Assembly: GCA_003210015.1 (NCBI GenBank)
Contig: QCNX01000003.1
Location: 1-60,407, forward strand
From: Pelagibacteraceae bacterium AG-426-P20
Lineage (GTDB): Bacteria; Pseudomonadota; Alphaproteobacteria; Pelagibacterales; Pelagibacteraceae
Reading direction: 5' to 3'
DNA: 60,407 bases
Position numbers and translations under genes: made by a program. The notes beneath the pieces were generated by a model. The model had not been told where the DNA came from and ran no database searches. It saw only the letters and a list, made by a program, of their open reading frames with translations. Below, in pieces: positions 51,152-58,986 of this stretch; within the stretch, counting starts at the first letter, position 1; every line of letters begins with the position of its first letter.

Positions 51152-51180
51152 TTGAAACCTGCTTGTCATTGATTTAATGT
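51152..51180 (+). promoter_or_regulatory. Probable sigma-70 promoter for tRNA-Leu
   Basis: TTGAAA (51152-51157) and TAATGT (51175-51180) are separated by exactly 17 bases, with a predicted start at about 51187, five bases before the tRNA. It begins two bases beyond the nadA start codon on the opposite strand. Confidence 0.5.
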
Positions 51181-51191
51181 GGGTCATATTT

Positions 51192-51277
51192 GCGGCCATG
51201 CTGAAATTGGTAGACAGGCACGGTTGAGGGCCGTGTGGACCTAGTCCATGAGAGTTCGAGTCTCTCTGGCCGCACCA
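51192..51277 (+). tRNA. tRNA-Leu (anticodon GAG)
   Basis: This is a class II tRNA of 86 bases with encoded CCA. The acceptor GCGGCCA/TGGCCGC is perfect. The anticodon arm CACGG-TTGAGGG-CCGTG gives GAG. A long variable arm (TGGA-CCTAG-TCCA) marks it as Leu type. The T-arm GAGAG-TTCGAGT-CTCTC is canonical, in contrast to the odd tRNA-Val of this window. Confidence 0.95.
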
Positions 51278-51282
51278 AATAC

Positions 51283-52170
51283 TTATATTTTTAGCCATTC
51301 AGGTATGAGAATTTTAAATGTTGCGTTTTCGCTTTTGAATATTTGTTCTTTATCAAAATTTTTATCTAAAAATTTAATAAGGGCAAAAGGGTATTCTTCA
51401 TTAATTAAAACTTTACCAATCTCAACTTCGTTGTTATAGATTTTTTCATCTTCAGATAATTCTCCATCTATAATCTTAATTGGCAACAATCTCTTTGTAA
51501 GTTTATTTTTTAGTTTAATCCTGGCAGTGTTTTCTTGTCCAACATAACAACCTTTTTTAAAATCAATTCCATTGAGTTCTTCAAAATTACACTCAATACC
51601 AAATATTTTATTTTGTAATTTATTTAAGTTTTTTGAAACAATTCCGAGTTGATGACTTTTTATATGATAATTTTCAATTTTATCATCTTTGAGATCTAAT
51701 TTTTTAAGCGACAAATAAAGTTTTTCTAAATTTATAATTAACCTCGCACCTAAATTTTTATTTCTTGGATCTAAAATAATTGGATCCTCTCTGTATTTAA
51801 ATGTAAAACCTAAAATATCTTTTGAGTTTTCAATTGATAGATATTTTTCATAACCAAAGCTTGCAACCACAAATTCATTACTTAAATTTAATATTTCTAC
51901 TTTTGATCTAATTTTATATAAATTTAGTTGTTTAAATATCTCTTCAGATTGAGTTTTTTCACAATCAATAAAGAAGCCTGATTTGTGTTTAACTATTATA
52001 AAATCGAATAAAAATTTACCTTGTGGAGTTAGCAGGGAAGCAAAAATACTTGAACTGTCTGTAACTTTATTAATGTCGTTACTTATAAGATTTTGTAAAA
52101 AATCTGTTGCATCATCACCATTAATATAAATTATGGCTCTATCTTCTAATATGTAAACGCTATTATTCAT
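51283..52170 (-). CDS. ygfZ: YgfZ/GcvT-domain iron-sulfur assembly protein
   Basis: This folate-binding protein is related to E. coli YgfZ and mitochondrial IBA57, which help mature certain [4Fe-4S] enzymes. I use the inner ATG (MNNSVYILEDRAIIYINGDDA), giving 295 residues, because the 316-residue ORF would overlap the divergent dihydroorotase start. Marks are INGDDATDFLQNLISNDI, LLTPQGKFLFDFII, and the family signature KGCYVGQENTARIKLKNKL near residue 220. The NadA [4Fe-4S] enzyme next door is a possible client, which is inference. Confidence 0.88.
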   Translation of the reverse strand: MNNSVYILEDRAIIYINGDDATDFLQNLISNDINKVTDSSSIFASLLTPQGKFLFDFIIVKHKSGFFIDCEKTQSEEIFKQLNLYKIRSKVEILNLSNEFVVASFGYEKYLSIENSKDILGFTFKYREDPIILDPRNKNLGARLIINLEKLYLSLKKLDLKDDKIENYHIKSHQLGIVSKNLNKLQNKIFGIECNFEELNGIDFKKGCYVGQENTARIKLKNKLTKRLLPIKIIDGELSEDEKIYNNEVEIGKVLINEEYPFALIKFLDKNFDKEQIFKSENATFKILIPEWLKI

Positions 52171-52213
52171 ATTTGCATCAAAACAGATTTTAATATAATT
52201 ACTTTTTTCATAA

Positions 52214-53522
52214 ATGTTAGATCTTATAATCAAAAATGGGCAGTGTTATATTGATGGAGAACTTAAAGATGTGGATGTTTCTGTTAAGGATGGAAAAATC
52301 CATAGTATTGGCAAAATTACTGAAGATGCCAAAGATACTATTGATGCTAAAGGTTTAACAGTATTACCTGGCTGTATAGATACTCAAACACATTTTAGAG
52401 AACCTGGATCAACTGATACAGAGGATCTTCATTCTGGTGGTAGAGCGGCAATTGCCGGAGGCATAACAAGTGTTTTCGAAATGCCTAATACTAATCCACC
52501 TACTTCGAACATGAAAGAATTTCAAAGAAAATTAGACCTAGCTAAAAACAGAATGTATTGCAACTATGCTTTTTATTTTGGTGCAACTGCAGACAATGCA
52601 GATGACTTGGCAAGTTTGGAAGGTTTGGAAGGGTGCTGTGGAATTAAACTTTTTGCTGGATCTTCGACAGGTAATTTATTAGTTGCTGAAGAGGATGATA
52701 TAGATAAGGTTTTTAAAAATAGTTCAAAAGTTGTTGCAGTTCACTCTGAAGACGAAGCTATTTTAAAAATAAATAAAAAGTTAATTAAAGAAGGGGACGT
52801 TCATACTCATCCAGTTTGGAGAAGTGTAGAATGTGCAATGTCGTCTACAAGAAGAATTGTTAGAATTGCAGAAAAATATAATAAAAAAGCCCACGTTCTT
52901 CATATTACAACAAAAGATGAAATTGATTTTTTATCTCAACATAAAGGAAATATTACATTTGAGATTACACCTCAGCATTTAACAATTTATGCACCAGATT
53001 GTTATGACAAGCTGGGTACCTATGCGCAAATGAACCCGCCCTTAAGGGACAAGTCTCATTATGATAGGTTATGGTATGCAGTTAAACATAATCTAAACGA
53101 TACAATTGGCTCAGATCATGCGCCGCATTTAAAAGAAAATAAAGAAAAGAAATATCCAAACTCCCCGTCAGGAATGCCAGGTGTTCAAACTTTAATGCCT
53201 GTCATGTTAAATCATGTAAACGATGGTAAGCTTACTCTTGATCAGTTAATGAATCTTGTGTGTGAAAACCCTGTTAAGATTTTTTGGAATTCAAAACAAG
53301 GGATTTATAAAAGAAGGATATGATGCTGATTTTACAATTGTGGATATGAATAAAATAATTGAAATTAAAAATGAAAATATTGAGAGTAAATGTGGCTGGA
53401 CTCCATTTGATGGATATAAATTAAAAGGATCTCCAGTTTCGACAGTTATTGCCGGAAAAATAAAAATGCAAGATGGTAAAATTTTTGGAGATCCCGAGGG
53501 AACTCCTTTAAAATTTAATTAA
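52214..53522 (+). CDS. pyrC: Dihydroorotase-family amidohydrolase, frameshifted at a T6 tract
   Basis: Dihydroorotase closes carbamoyl-aspartate to dihydroorotate in pyrimidine synthesis. Two overlapping ORFs (369 and 88 residues) are one gene: removing one T from T6 (53280-53285) turns KIFWNS into KIFGIQNKGFIKEGYDADFT, giving 435 residues. Motifs are THFREPGSTDTED, FEMPNTNPPT, the carboxylated-lysine region GIKLFAGSSTGNLL, AVHSEDE, HVLHITT, and IGSDHAPH. The first metal motif is DTQTHFREPG, with Gln where the usual HxH has His, as I recall for an alphaproteobacterial subgroup. Genuine dihydroorotase activity is therefore likely but not certain. Confidence 0.87.
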
Positions 53523-53847
53523 GCTTCACTGTAAAGCTATTTACAAGAATAACCCCAATAACAATAAGAAACAATCCAGCAATAGCCTGCCAAGCTAAGG
53601 TTTGTTTAAAAAAGAAATATCCTAGTATTGCTATTGTAAAAACACCCAATCCACTCCATGTTGCGTATACAATCGCAATTGGAAGTTTATCCATTACAAA
53701 AGTCATTAAATAGAATGAAGTTAGATAAAATATTGCAAGACAAACAGTTGGTACAACTTTTGTGAAATTTTGTGATACTGGTAACAGCATTGTCCCAGCC
53801 ACCTCACAAAATATAGCGATAGATAAAAAGAAGTATGTTTTAAGCAT
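53515..53847 (-). CDS. SMR-family small multidrug resistance transporter
   Basis: This 110-residue protein with four transmembrane helices is an EmrE/Gdx-type exporter. The membrane-embedded Glu needed for proton coupling is in SIAIFCEVAGTMLL (residue 14 or 15). The dimer and substrate helix has YATWSGLGVFTIAILGYFFF. The last helix forms the homodimer contact. SMR substrates range from quaternary ammonium drugs to guanidinium, and sequence alone does not decide. It overlaps prpE by 8 bases and the convergent dihydroorotase by 8 bases. Confidence 0.9.
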   Translation of the reverse strand: MLKTYFFLSIAIFCEVAGTMLLPVSQNFTKVVPTVCLAIFYLTSFYLMTFVMDKLPIAIVYATWSGLGVFTIAILGYFFFKQTLAWQAIAGLFLIVIGVILVNSFTVKLN

Positions 53848-55741
53848 TATTTAAAATTTTGTTATCAATTAAGTCTTGTTTTATCTCATCAAGAATAGCA
53901 GGATCATCAATTGTTGGTGGCACTTTATATTCAACACCATCTGCAATTTTTCTGATAGTTCCTCTTAAAATTTTGCCAGATCTTGTTTTGGGAAGTCTTT
54001 TAATAACAATTACCAATTTAAATGCAGCAACTGGGCCAATTTTATCTCTAACCATTTGAACACATTCTTTTGATATCGTTTCATTATTTTTATCTACTCC
54101 AGATTTTAGAACGACTAATCCAATTGGTAATTGTCCTTTTAACTTATCTGCAATACCAAGAACCGCACATTCAGCAACAGATTGATGTTCAGATAATACT
54201 TCTTCAATTGCTCCAGTTGATAGTCTGTGACCTGCAACATTTATAATGTCATCTGTTCTAGACATAATCCAAATATAACCATCATCATCAATGTGACCCG
54301 CATCATATGTTTGGTAATAACCATCGTAATTAGACATATAGTTTTCTTTGTATCTTTGGTCCGCATTCCATAAGGTTGGAAAAGTTCCTGGAGGCAAAGG
54401 AAGTTTTACAACTATATCTCCCATTTCATTTGGTTTAGCTAATGATTGATCTGGTTTAATGATTTTTACATCATAACCAGGTACAGCCTTACAGGCAGAA
54501 CCGTATTTTGTTTCCATCATTTCAATTCCAGTACAATTCGAACTAATAGCCCAACTTGTCTCAGTTTGCCACCAATGATCGATCACTGGAACTTTAAGCA
54601 AACTCTCTGCCCATTTAATCGTATCTGGATCAGCTCTTTCTCCTGCAAGAAATAAACTTTCAAAATTATTTAAGTTATATTTTGAAAAAAATTTACCCTC
54701 AGGATCTTCTTTTTTTATTGCTCTAAATGCTGTTGGAGCAGTGAATAATGATTTTACTTTATAGTCTGAAATAATTTTCCAAAATGCACCTGCATCTGGC
54801 GTTCCAACAGGCTTTCCTTCAAATAAAACTGTTGTACATCCTTTGAATAATGGAGCATAGACAATATAAGAGTGACCAACTATCCAACCAATGTCACTAG
54901 CAGACCACCAAATATCATCTGTGTCGATGTTATATATATTTTTCATAGTCCACTTAAGAGCAACAATATGACCACCAGTATCTCTCACTATACCTTTGGG
55001 TGTTCCGGTTGTTCCTGATGTATAGAGAATGTAAGCAAACTCATTTGAATTTATCTCTACACAGTCAGCATCTTTCGCATTTGACACTACCTCTTCCCAA
55101 CTTACCTCATTAGGAGCAACTAATTTTACTTCGTGACCAGGTCTTTGATACAAAATCATTTTATCAATCTTGTGATTAGCAATTTTGATAGCTTCATCTA
55201 CCAGAGGTTTATACTCAACAGTTCTTCCAGGCTCAAAACCACATGATGCTGTCACTAATACTTTAGCTTTGCTATCATCTATTCTACTTGCCAATTCATT
55301 TGACGCAAAACCACCGAAGACTACAGAGTGGATTGCTCCAATTCTTGTGCAGGCAAGCATTGCAACCACTGCTTCAGGGATCATTGGCATATAAATGATT
55401 ACTCGATCACCTTTATTTGTGCCTTGAGCTTTTAATACACCTGCAAATTTAGAAACTTTTGATCTGAGCTCTTCATATGTGAACTTACTTTTGTTCCCCG
55501 TGATAGGGCTGTCATAGATTAAAGCAGTTTTTTTACCTCTACCTTGATCTATATGAATATCCAAAGCATTATAGCACGTGTTTGTAACACCATCTTCAAA
55601 CCATTTATAAAAAGGAGGATTAGACTTATTTAAAATTTTTGTAGGTTTTTTGAACCAAAAGATATCATTAGATGCTTCTTGCCAAAATTTTTCAGGATTA
55701 TTAATAGATTGATCGTAAATCTTTTCAAATTTTTTAGACAT
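53840..55741 (-). CDS. prpE: Propionate-CoA ligase (PrpE), acetyl-CoA synthetase family
   Basis: This adenylate-forming enzyme activates propionate (and perhaps acetate) to the CoA thioester. I use the inner start MSKKFEKIYDQS, giving 633 residues, because the extra 32 residues of the ORF are low-complexity. PrpE-like marks are TASCGFEPGRTVEYKPLVDEAI and the overall length. Adenylation motifs are YILYTSGTTGTPKGIVRD, WWQTETSW, and the hinge with the acetyl-acceptor Lys in PKTRSGKILRGTIRKIA. Acetyl-CoA synthetase is the alternative. It is divergent from proteorhodopsin across a 214-base region. Confidence 0.88.
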   Translation of the reverse strand: MSKKFEKIYDQSINNPEKFWQEASNDIFWFKKPTKILNKSNPPFYKWFEDGVTNTCYNALDIHIDQGRGKKTALIYDSPITGNKSKFTYEELRSKVSKFAGVLKAQGTNKGDRVIIYMPMIPEAVVAMLACTRIGAIHSVVFGGFASNELASRIDDSKAKVLVTASCGFEPGRTVEYKPLVDEAIKIANHKIDKMILYQRPGHEVKLVAPNEVSWEEVVSNAKDADCVEINSNEFAYILYTSGTTGTPKGIVRDTGGHIVALKWTMKNIYNIDTDDIWWSASDIGWIVGHSYIVYAPLFKGCTTVLFEGKPVGTPDAGAFWKIISDYKVKSLFTAPTAFRAIKKEDPEGKFFSKYNLNNFESLFLAGERADPDTIKWAESLLKVPVIDHWWQTETSWAISSNCTGIEMMETKYGSACKAVPGYDVKIIKPDQSLAKPNEMGDIVVKLPLPPGTFPTLWNADQRYKENYMSNYDGYYQTYDAGHIDDDGYIWIMSRTDDIINVAGHRLSTGAIEEVLSEHQSVAECAVLGIADKLKGQLPIGLVVLKSGVDKNNETISKECVQMVRDKIGPVAAFKLVIVIKRLPKTRSGKILRGTIRKIADGVEYKVPPTIDDPAILDEIKQDLIDNKILNNA

Positions 55742-55885
55742 AATTCTCGATTCGAATTCCTCAAATTTATTGATTTTTAACTTACAAATTGTATTTAATT
55801 TTAAAAAATCAATAAAATCAATGTAAATTAACGACAATTAAGTCTTCTATAAAGTGTTTTAATTTGGTAATTAACGCTCAACTTT

Positions 55886-55905
55886 GGCTTAAGGAAGCTT
55901 AAGCC
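55886..55905. promoter_or_regulatory. Perfect 8-bp dyad upstream of proteorhodopsin
   Basis: GGCTTAAG and CTTAAGCC flank a GAAG spacer, 51 bases before the proteorhodopsin ATG. It is too GC-balanced and perfect to dismiss in this AT-rich gap. It could be an operator over the -35 region or, if transcribed, an RNA hairpin. Confidence 0.55.
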
Positions 55906-55906
55906 T

Positions 55907-55920
55907 AGTTTATATAAACT
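55907..55920. promoter_or_regulatory. Palindrome AGTTTATATAAACT, possible -10 region of proteorhodopsin
   Basis: A perfect 14-base palindrome starts one base after the GGCTTAAG dyad. It contains TATATA and TATAAA, so it may be the promoter -10, putting the start near 55924 and the leader at about 32 bases. A clear -35 is not visible; the dyad occupies its place. Confidence 0.45.
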
Positions 55921-55955
55921 AAATAAGTAAAAACTAACTAAAGAGGGAGTTTTTT

Positions 55956-56726
55956 ATGAAAAAACTTAAATTGTTTGCTCTTACAGCTGTTGCTCTTATG
56001 GGTGTATCAGGTGTAGCAAACGCAGAGACCGCTATGTTAGCTCAAGATGACTTTGTTGGAATTTCCTTTTGGGTAATTTCAATGGGTATGTTGGCTGCAA
56101 CAGCGTTCTTCTTCATGGAAAGAAGCACTGTTAATCCTGCATGGAAAACATCAGTAACAGTAGCTGGTCTTGTAACTGGTATTGCATTCATACACTACAT
56201 GTACATGAGAGATGTATGGGTAAGTACTGGAGACTCACCAACAGTATATAGATATATTGACTGGTTAATTACTGTGCCACTACAGATGATAGAATTTTAT
56301 TTAATTCTAGTAGCTGTAAGAAAAGCAAACTCTGGAATTTTCTGGAGATTGTTAATCGGTTCATTAGTAATGTTAATCGGTGGATACTTAGGAGAAGCAG
56401 GATACATCAACGCTACACTTGGTTTTGTAATCGGTATGGCTGGTTGGGTATACATTCTTTATGAAATATTCTCAGGTGAAGCTGGTAAAGCTGCTAACAA
56501 GAGTGGAAACAAAGCTCTTGTAACTGCATTCGGTGCAATGAGAATGATTGTAACTGTAGGTTGGGCAATTTATCCATTAGGTTATGTATTTGGTTACCTA
56601 ACTGGTGGTGTAGATGCTAACACACTTAACGTGGTTTACAACTTAGCTGACTTCATCAACAAAATTGCATTCGGTCTAGTAATCTGGGCTGCTGCAGTAA
56701 GTTCTGGTGGCGCGAGAGCAAGATAG
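55956..56726 (+). CDS. Proteorhodopsin, light-driven proton pump, blue-tuned
   Basis: This retinal protein pumps protons out of the cell in light. A signal peptide (residues 1-23, ending ANA) and seven helices are visible in 256 residues. Key residues sit five positions after standard green-proteorhodopsin numbering: His80 (75), Arg99 (94), proton acceptor Asp102 (97) in RYIDW, proton donor Glu113 (108), and Schiff-base Lys236 (231) in DFINKIAFG. Position 110 (105) is Gln, the blue-absorbing form. An AGAGGGAG Shine-Dalgarno lies about seven bases upstream. Codons favour AAC, TAC and GAC more than the neighbours, consistent with high expression. An intrinsic terminator follows directly. Confidence 0.98.
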   Translation: MKKLKLFALTAVALMGVSGVANAETAMLAQDDFVGISFWVISMGMLAATAFFFMERSTVNPAWKTSVTVAGLVTGIAFIHYMYMRDVWVSTGDSPTVYRYIDWLITVPLQMIEFYLILVAVRKANSGIFWRLLIGSLVMLIGGYLGEAGYINATLGFVIGMAGWVYILYEIFSGEAGKAANKSGNKALVTAFGAMRMIVTVGWAIYPLGYVFGYLTGGVDANTLNVVYNLADFINKIAFGLVIWAAAVSSGGARAR

Positions 56727-56749
56727 TTACCAAATAATTAAATAATTTT

Positions 56750-56788
56750 AGGGCGAGTATGTTTTCACATACTTGCCCTATTTTTTTG
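56750..56788 (+). terminator. Strong intrinsic terminator after proteorhodopsin
   Basis: AGGGCGAGTATG pairs with CATACTTGCCCT (12 bp, one G-T pair) around a TTTTCA loop, followed by A and seven Ts. It begins 24 bases after the proteorhodopsin stop and ends about 20 bases before the ferredoxin ATG. It is the clearest terminator in the window. Confidence 0.85.
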
Positions 56789-56806
56789 CATAACTATATT
56801 ATATTG

Positions 56807-57127
56807 ATGGCAAAAATAACTTATATTACTGACGATAATCAAAATCATACTATTGAAGTTCAGAATGGTTTGTCCGTAATGGAAGGTGCAGTTCAAAATG
56901 ATATTCCAGGAATTGACGCAGATTGTGGTGGAGGCATGGCTTGTGCGACATGTCACGTATATGTAAATGATGAATGGTTTGATAAACTTCCATCAAAAGA
57001 AGATGGCGAAGAAGATATGTTAGACATGGCCTTTGAACCAAAAAAAAATAGTAGACTAAGTTGTCAAATAATAGTTTCAGATGAATTAGATGGTCTTACA
57101 GTAAACATTCCATCTAAACAGGGTTAA
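56807..57127 (+). CDS. [2Fe-2S] ferredoxin (adrenodoxin type)
   Basis: This small electron carrier has 106 residues from the inner ATG ([12 protein letters not shown]). The ORF track's longer start runs back through the terminator hairpin and is rejected. Cluster ligands follow the adrenodoxin spacing: [15 protein letters not shown] gives Cys-x5-Cys-x2-Cys, and the fourth Cys is in SCQIIV. The protein is acidic around residues 65-80 ([13 protein letters not shown]), a usual reductase-docking face. It is followed after two bases by its probable reductase. This proteorhodopsin-ferredoxin-reductase order is known from Pelagibacter. Confidence 0.95.
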   Translation: MAKITYITDDNQNHTIEVQNGLSVMEGAVQNDIPGIDADCGGGMACATCHVYVNDEWFDKLPSKEDGEEDMLDMAFEPKKNSRLSCQIIVSDELDGLTVNIPSKQG

Positions 57128-57129
57128 AG

Positions 57130-58149
57130 ATGAATAAAACAGATGCATTGATTATTGGAGCAGGACCAACAGGTTTATTCACTGCTCATCAATTAAAACT
57201 AATTGGTTTAAATTGTGAGATAGTTGATAATTTGGATAAAATTGGTGGCCAATGTATAGAGCTTTATCCAGACAAACCTATTTATGATATCCCAGCTGTA
57301 CCAGAGTGTACTGGAGAGGAATTAACTAAAAACTTAATAAATCAAATAAAGCCCTTTGATATTAAATTTCATTTAAGTGAAAGAGTAGATGAAGTAAAAA
57401 GGGAAGCAGACAATTGGACTGTTAAAACAAATAATGGCACAATATTTTCAACACCAAATGTAATTATAGCAGGAGGTGTTGGTTCATTTGAGCCAAGAAA
57501 ATTTCCAGTTAAAGAATGCGAAAAATTTGAAAATAAATCAGTACTTTATTCAATAAAAGATAAAAGTATATTTAAGGGAAAAACTGTAACAATATTTGGT
57601 GGGGGTGATAGTGCTTTAGATTGGGCAGTGGAATTATCAAAAAACTCAAAAGTAAATTTAGTTCATAGAAGAGATGATTTTAGAGGTGCACAGGCAACTG
57701 TTGATACAGTAAAGGAGCTTGCAAAAGATGGAAAAATTAATCTTTTTACCAAATATCAAATAAGTTCGATTAAAGGAGAGGACAAGCTAGAGAGTTTAGA
57801 TATTAAAAATGATGATAAAGAAACTAAAACTCTTAAAACTGACTATCTATTAGGTTTTTTTGGATTGATTATGCAGCTTGGTCCAATAGCAAACTGGGGG
57901 CTAAATATTGATAAGAAAACTATTGAGGTAGATACGGAAAAGTTTGAAACAAATCAAAAAGGTATCTATGCTGTTGGTGATATATGTAGCTATCCTGGAA
58001 AATTAAAACTTATTTTATCTGGATTTCATGAAGGTGCTTTAGCAGCTAGAGCCTGTTTTAAATTAGCAAGGCCTGATGAAAAATACAGATTTGAATTTAC
58101 CACCTCATCAAAAACGATAAAAGATCGACTTGGTGTAAAAAGTGATTGA
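57130..58149 (+). CDS. Ferredoxin-NADP+ reductase, thioredoxin-reductase type
   Basis: This flavoenzyme moves electrons between NADPH and ferredoxin. The 339 residues show an FAD motif ALIIGAGPTGLFTAHQLKL and the signature GGQCIELYPDKPIYDIPA that separates this FNR type from TrxB. The NADPH motif is VTIFGGGDSALDWAVEL near 158, and YAVGDICSYPGKLKLILSGFHEGALAA closes it. No CxxC redox pair is present where TrxB has one, so it does not reduce thioredoxin. The neighbouring ferredoxin is the obvious partner. Direct coupling to light energy is inference. Confidence 0.92.
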   Translation: MNKTDALIIGAGPTGLFTAHQLKLIGLNCEIVDNLDKIGGQCIELYPDKPIYDIPAVPECTGEELTKNLINQIKPFDIKFHLSERVDEVKREADNWTVKTNNGTIFSTPNVIIAGGVGSFEPRKFPVKECEKFENKSVLYSIKDKSIFKGKTVTIFGGGDSALDWAVELSKNSKVNLVHRRDDFRGAQATVDTVKELAKDGKINLFTKYQISSIKGEDKLESLDIKNDDKETKTLKTDYLLGFFGLIMQLGPIANWGLNIDKKTIEVDTEKFETNQKGIYAVGDICSYPGKLKLILSGFHEGALAARACFKLARPDEKYRFEFTTSSKTIKDRLGVKSD

Positions 58150-58768
58150 ATTATTCTCTGCTAATACTCCAAATGGTAAAAAGATCAGTATTATGCTCGA
58201 GGAAATTGGTTATGATTATAAAGTAACTAAAGTTGATCTTGATAAAGGTGATCAATTTAAATCAGATTTTAAAAAAATAAGTCCTTTTAGTAAGATACCT
58301 GTGATCTTAGACCATGAAAATAATCAAAGTGTTTTTGAGTCTGGGGCAATACTAATTTATTTAGCAGAAAAAAGTGGAAAATTTTATAATAGCGAAGATA
58401 GGTTAGAAATTAATCAATGGCTAATGGCTCAGATGGGCTATATAGGCCCAATGCTCGGTCAACATCATCAGTTTCATCATTATAATCCCGGTAAAAGTAA
58501 ATTTGGAGAAGATAGATATTTTAAAATTTCAAAACGGATATACCAAGAACTTGATGAAAGATTAGCAATTAAAAAATTTTTATCTGGAAATGATTATACA
58601 ATTTCAGATATTGCAACATTTCCGTGGATAGCACGTCATGAGTGGCATGATATTGGATTATCTAAATTTAAAAATCTTACAAGATGGTATAATGAAATTT
58701 CTATACGAGATGCAGTAATAAAAGGTTTTTCATTTATGAATAAAAATGATTTACCACCAAAAGTTTAA
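58142..58768 (+). CDS. Glutathione S-transferase family protein (YfcG-like)
   Basis: This 208-residue GST has the N-terminal thioredoxin fold (IELFSANTPNGKKISIMLEEIGYDY, then SPFSKIPVI and SGAILIYLAEKSG). The C-terminal helical domain has MAQMGYIGPMLGQHHQFHHY and FLSGNDYTISDIATFPWIARH. The NTPNG motif and the QMG region are typical of the Nu-class YfcG/YghU proteins, which have disulfide-bond reductase activity. The start is GTG at 58142, inside the end of the reductase gene (8-base overlap), so it belongs to the redox operon. Confidence 0.9.
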   Translation: MIELFSANTPNGKKISIMLEEIGYDYKVTKVDLDKGDQFKSDFKKISPFSKIPVILDHENNQSVFESGAILIYLAEKSGKFYNSEDRLEINQWLMAQMGYIGPMLGQHHQFHHYNPGKSKFGEDRYFKISKRIYQELDERLAIKKFLSGNDYTISDIATFPWIARHEWHDIGLSKFKNLTRWYNEISIRDAVIKGFSFMNKNDLPPKV

Positions 58769-58873
58769 TTAACTCATCGAATTTAGTAATTTCATTAACG
58801 AAACAACGATGCCGTGGCCTGAAAGTTCTATAGCAAGAATGATTATTATAATTAAGATAAATTTTTTGTTCAT
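58769..58873 (-). CDS. Small hydrophobic ORF, 34 residues (unannotated)
   Basis: Too short for the ORF track. It reads MNKKFILIIIIILAIELSGHGIVVS and nine more residues: a short basic start, then one membrane helix. It begins within the stop of the 38-residue ORF (ATGA overlap), and its own stop abuts the GST stop on the other strand, just as real convergent genes do in this genome. No family is recognised. A small inner-membrane peptide is likely if translated. Confidence 0.5.
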   Translation of the reverse strand: MNKKFILIIIIILAIELSGHGIVVSLMKLLNSMS

Positions 58874-58986
58874 CTAGTAAATACAAATAATAATAAGATT
58901 ATCCAAAAAAAAGCATAATAGTAGTAAATATATTTCTTAGCAAATAGAGATGGAATTGGACTTCTTCGAGATCTATTTTTTTTCAT
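58870..58986 (-). CDS. Small membrane ORF, 38 residues (unannotated)
   Basis: Too short for the ORF track. A very basic N-terminus (MKKNRSRRSP, then LFAKKY) precedes one helix rich in aromatics (IYYYYAFFWIILLLFVF), predicting an N-in single-pass peptide. Its ATG shares a base with the PhyH stop (TAATG), and its TGA overlaps the ATG of the next small ORF. This coupling and the clear topology argue for a genuine gene. Function unknown. Confidence 0.55.
   Translation of the reverse strand: MKKNRSRRSPIPSLFAKKYIYYYYAFFWIILLLFVFTR

Noticed and set aside
53256-53522. 88-residue ORF as a separate gene
   Set aside because: Its sequence is the C-terminal end of the dihydroorotase; the first residues overlap the upstream frame and mean nothing alone.
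56759-56806. Upstream start of the ferredoxin ORF at 56759
   Set aside because: It would translate the terminator hairpin; the inner ATG begins the conserved ferredoxin sequence.
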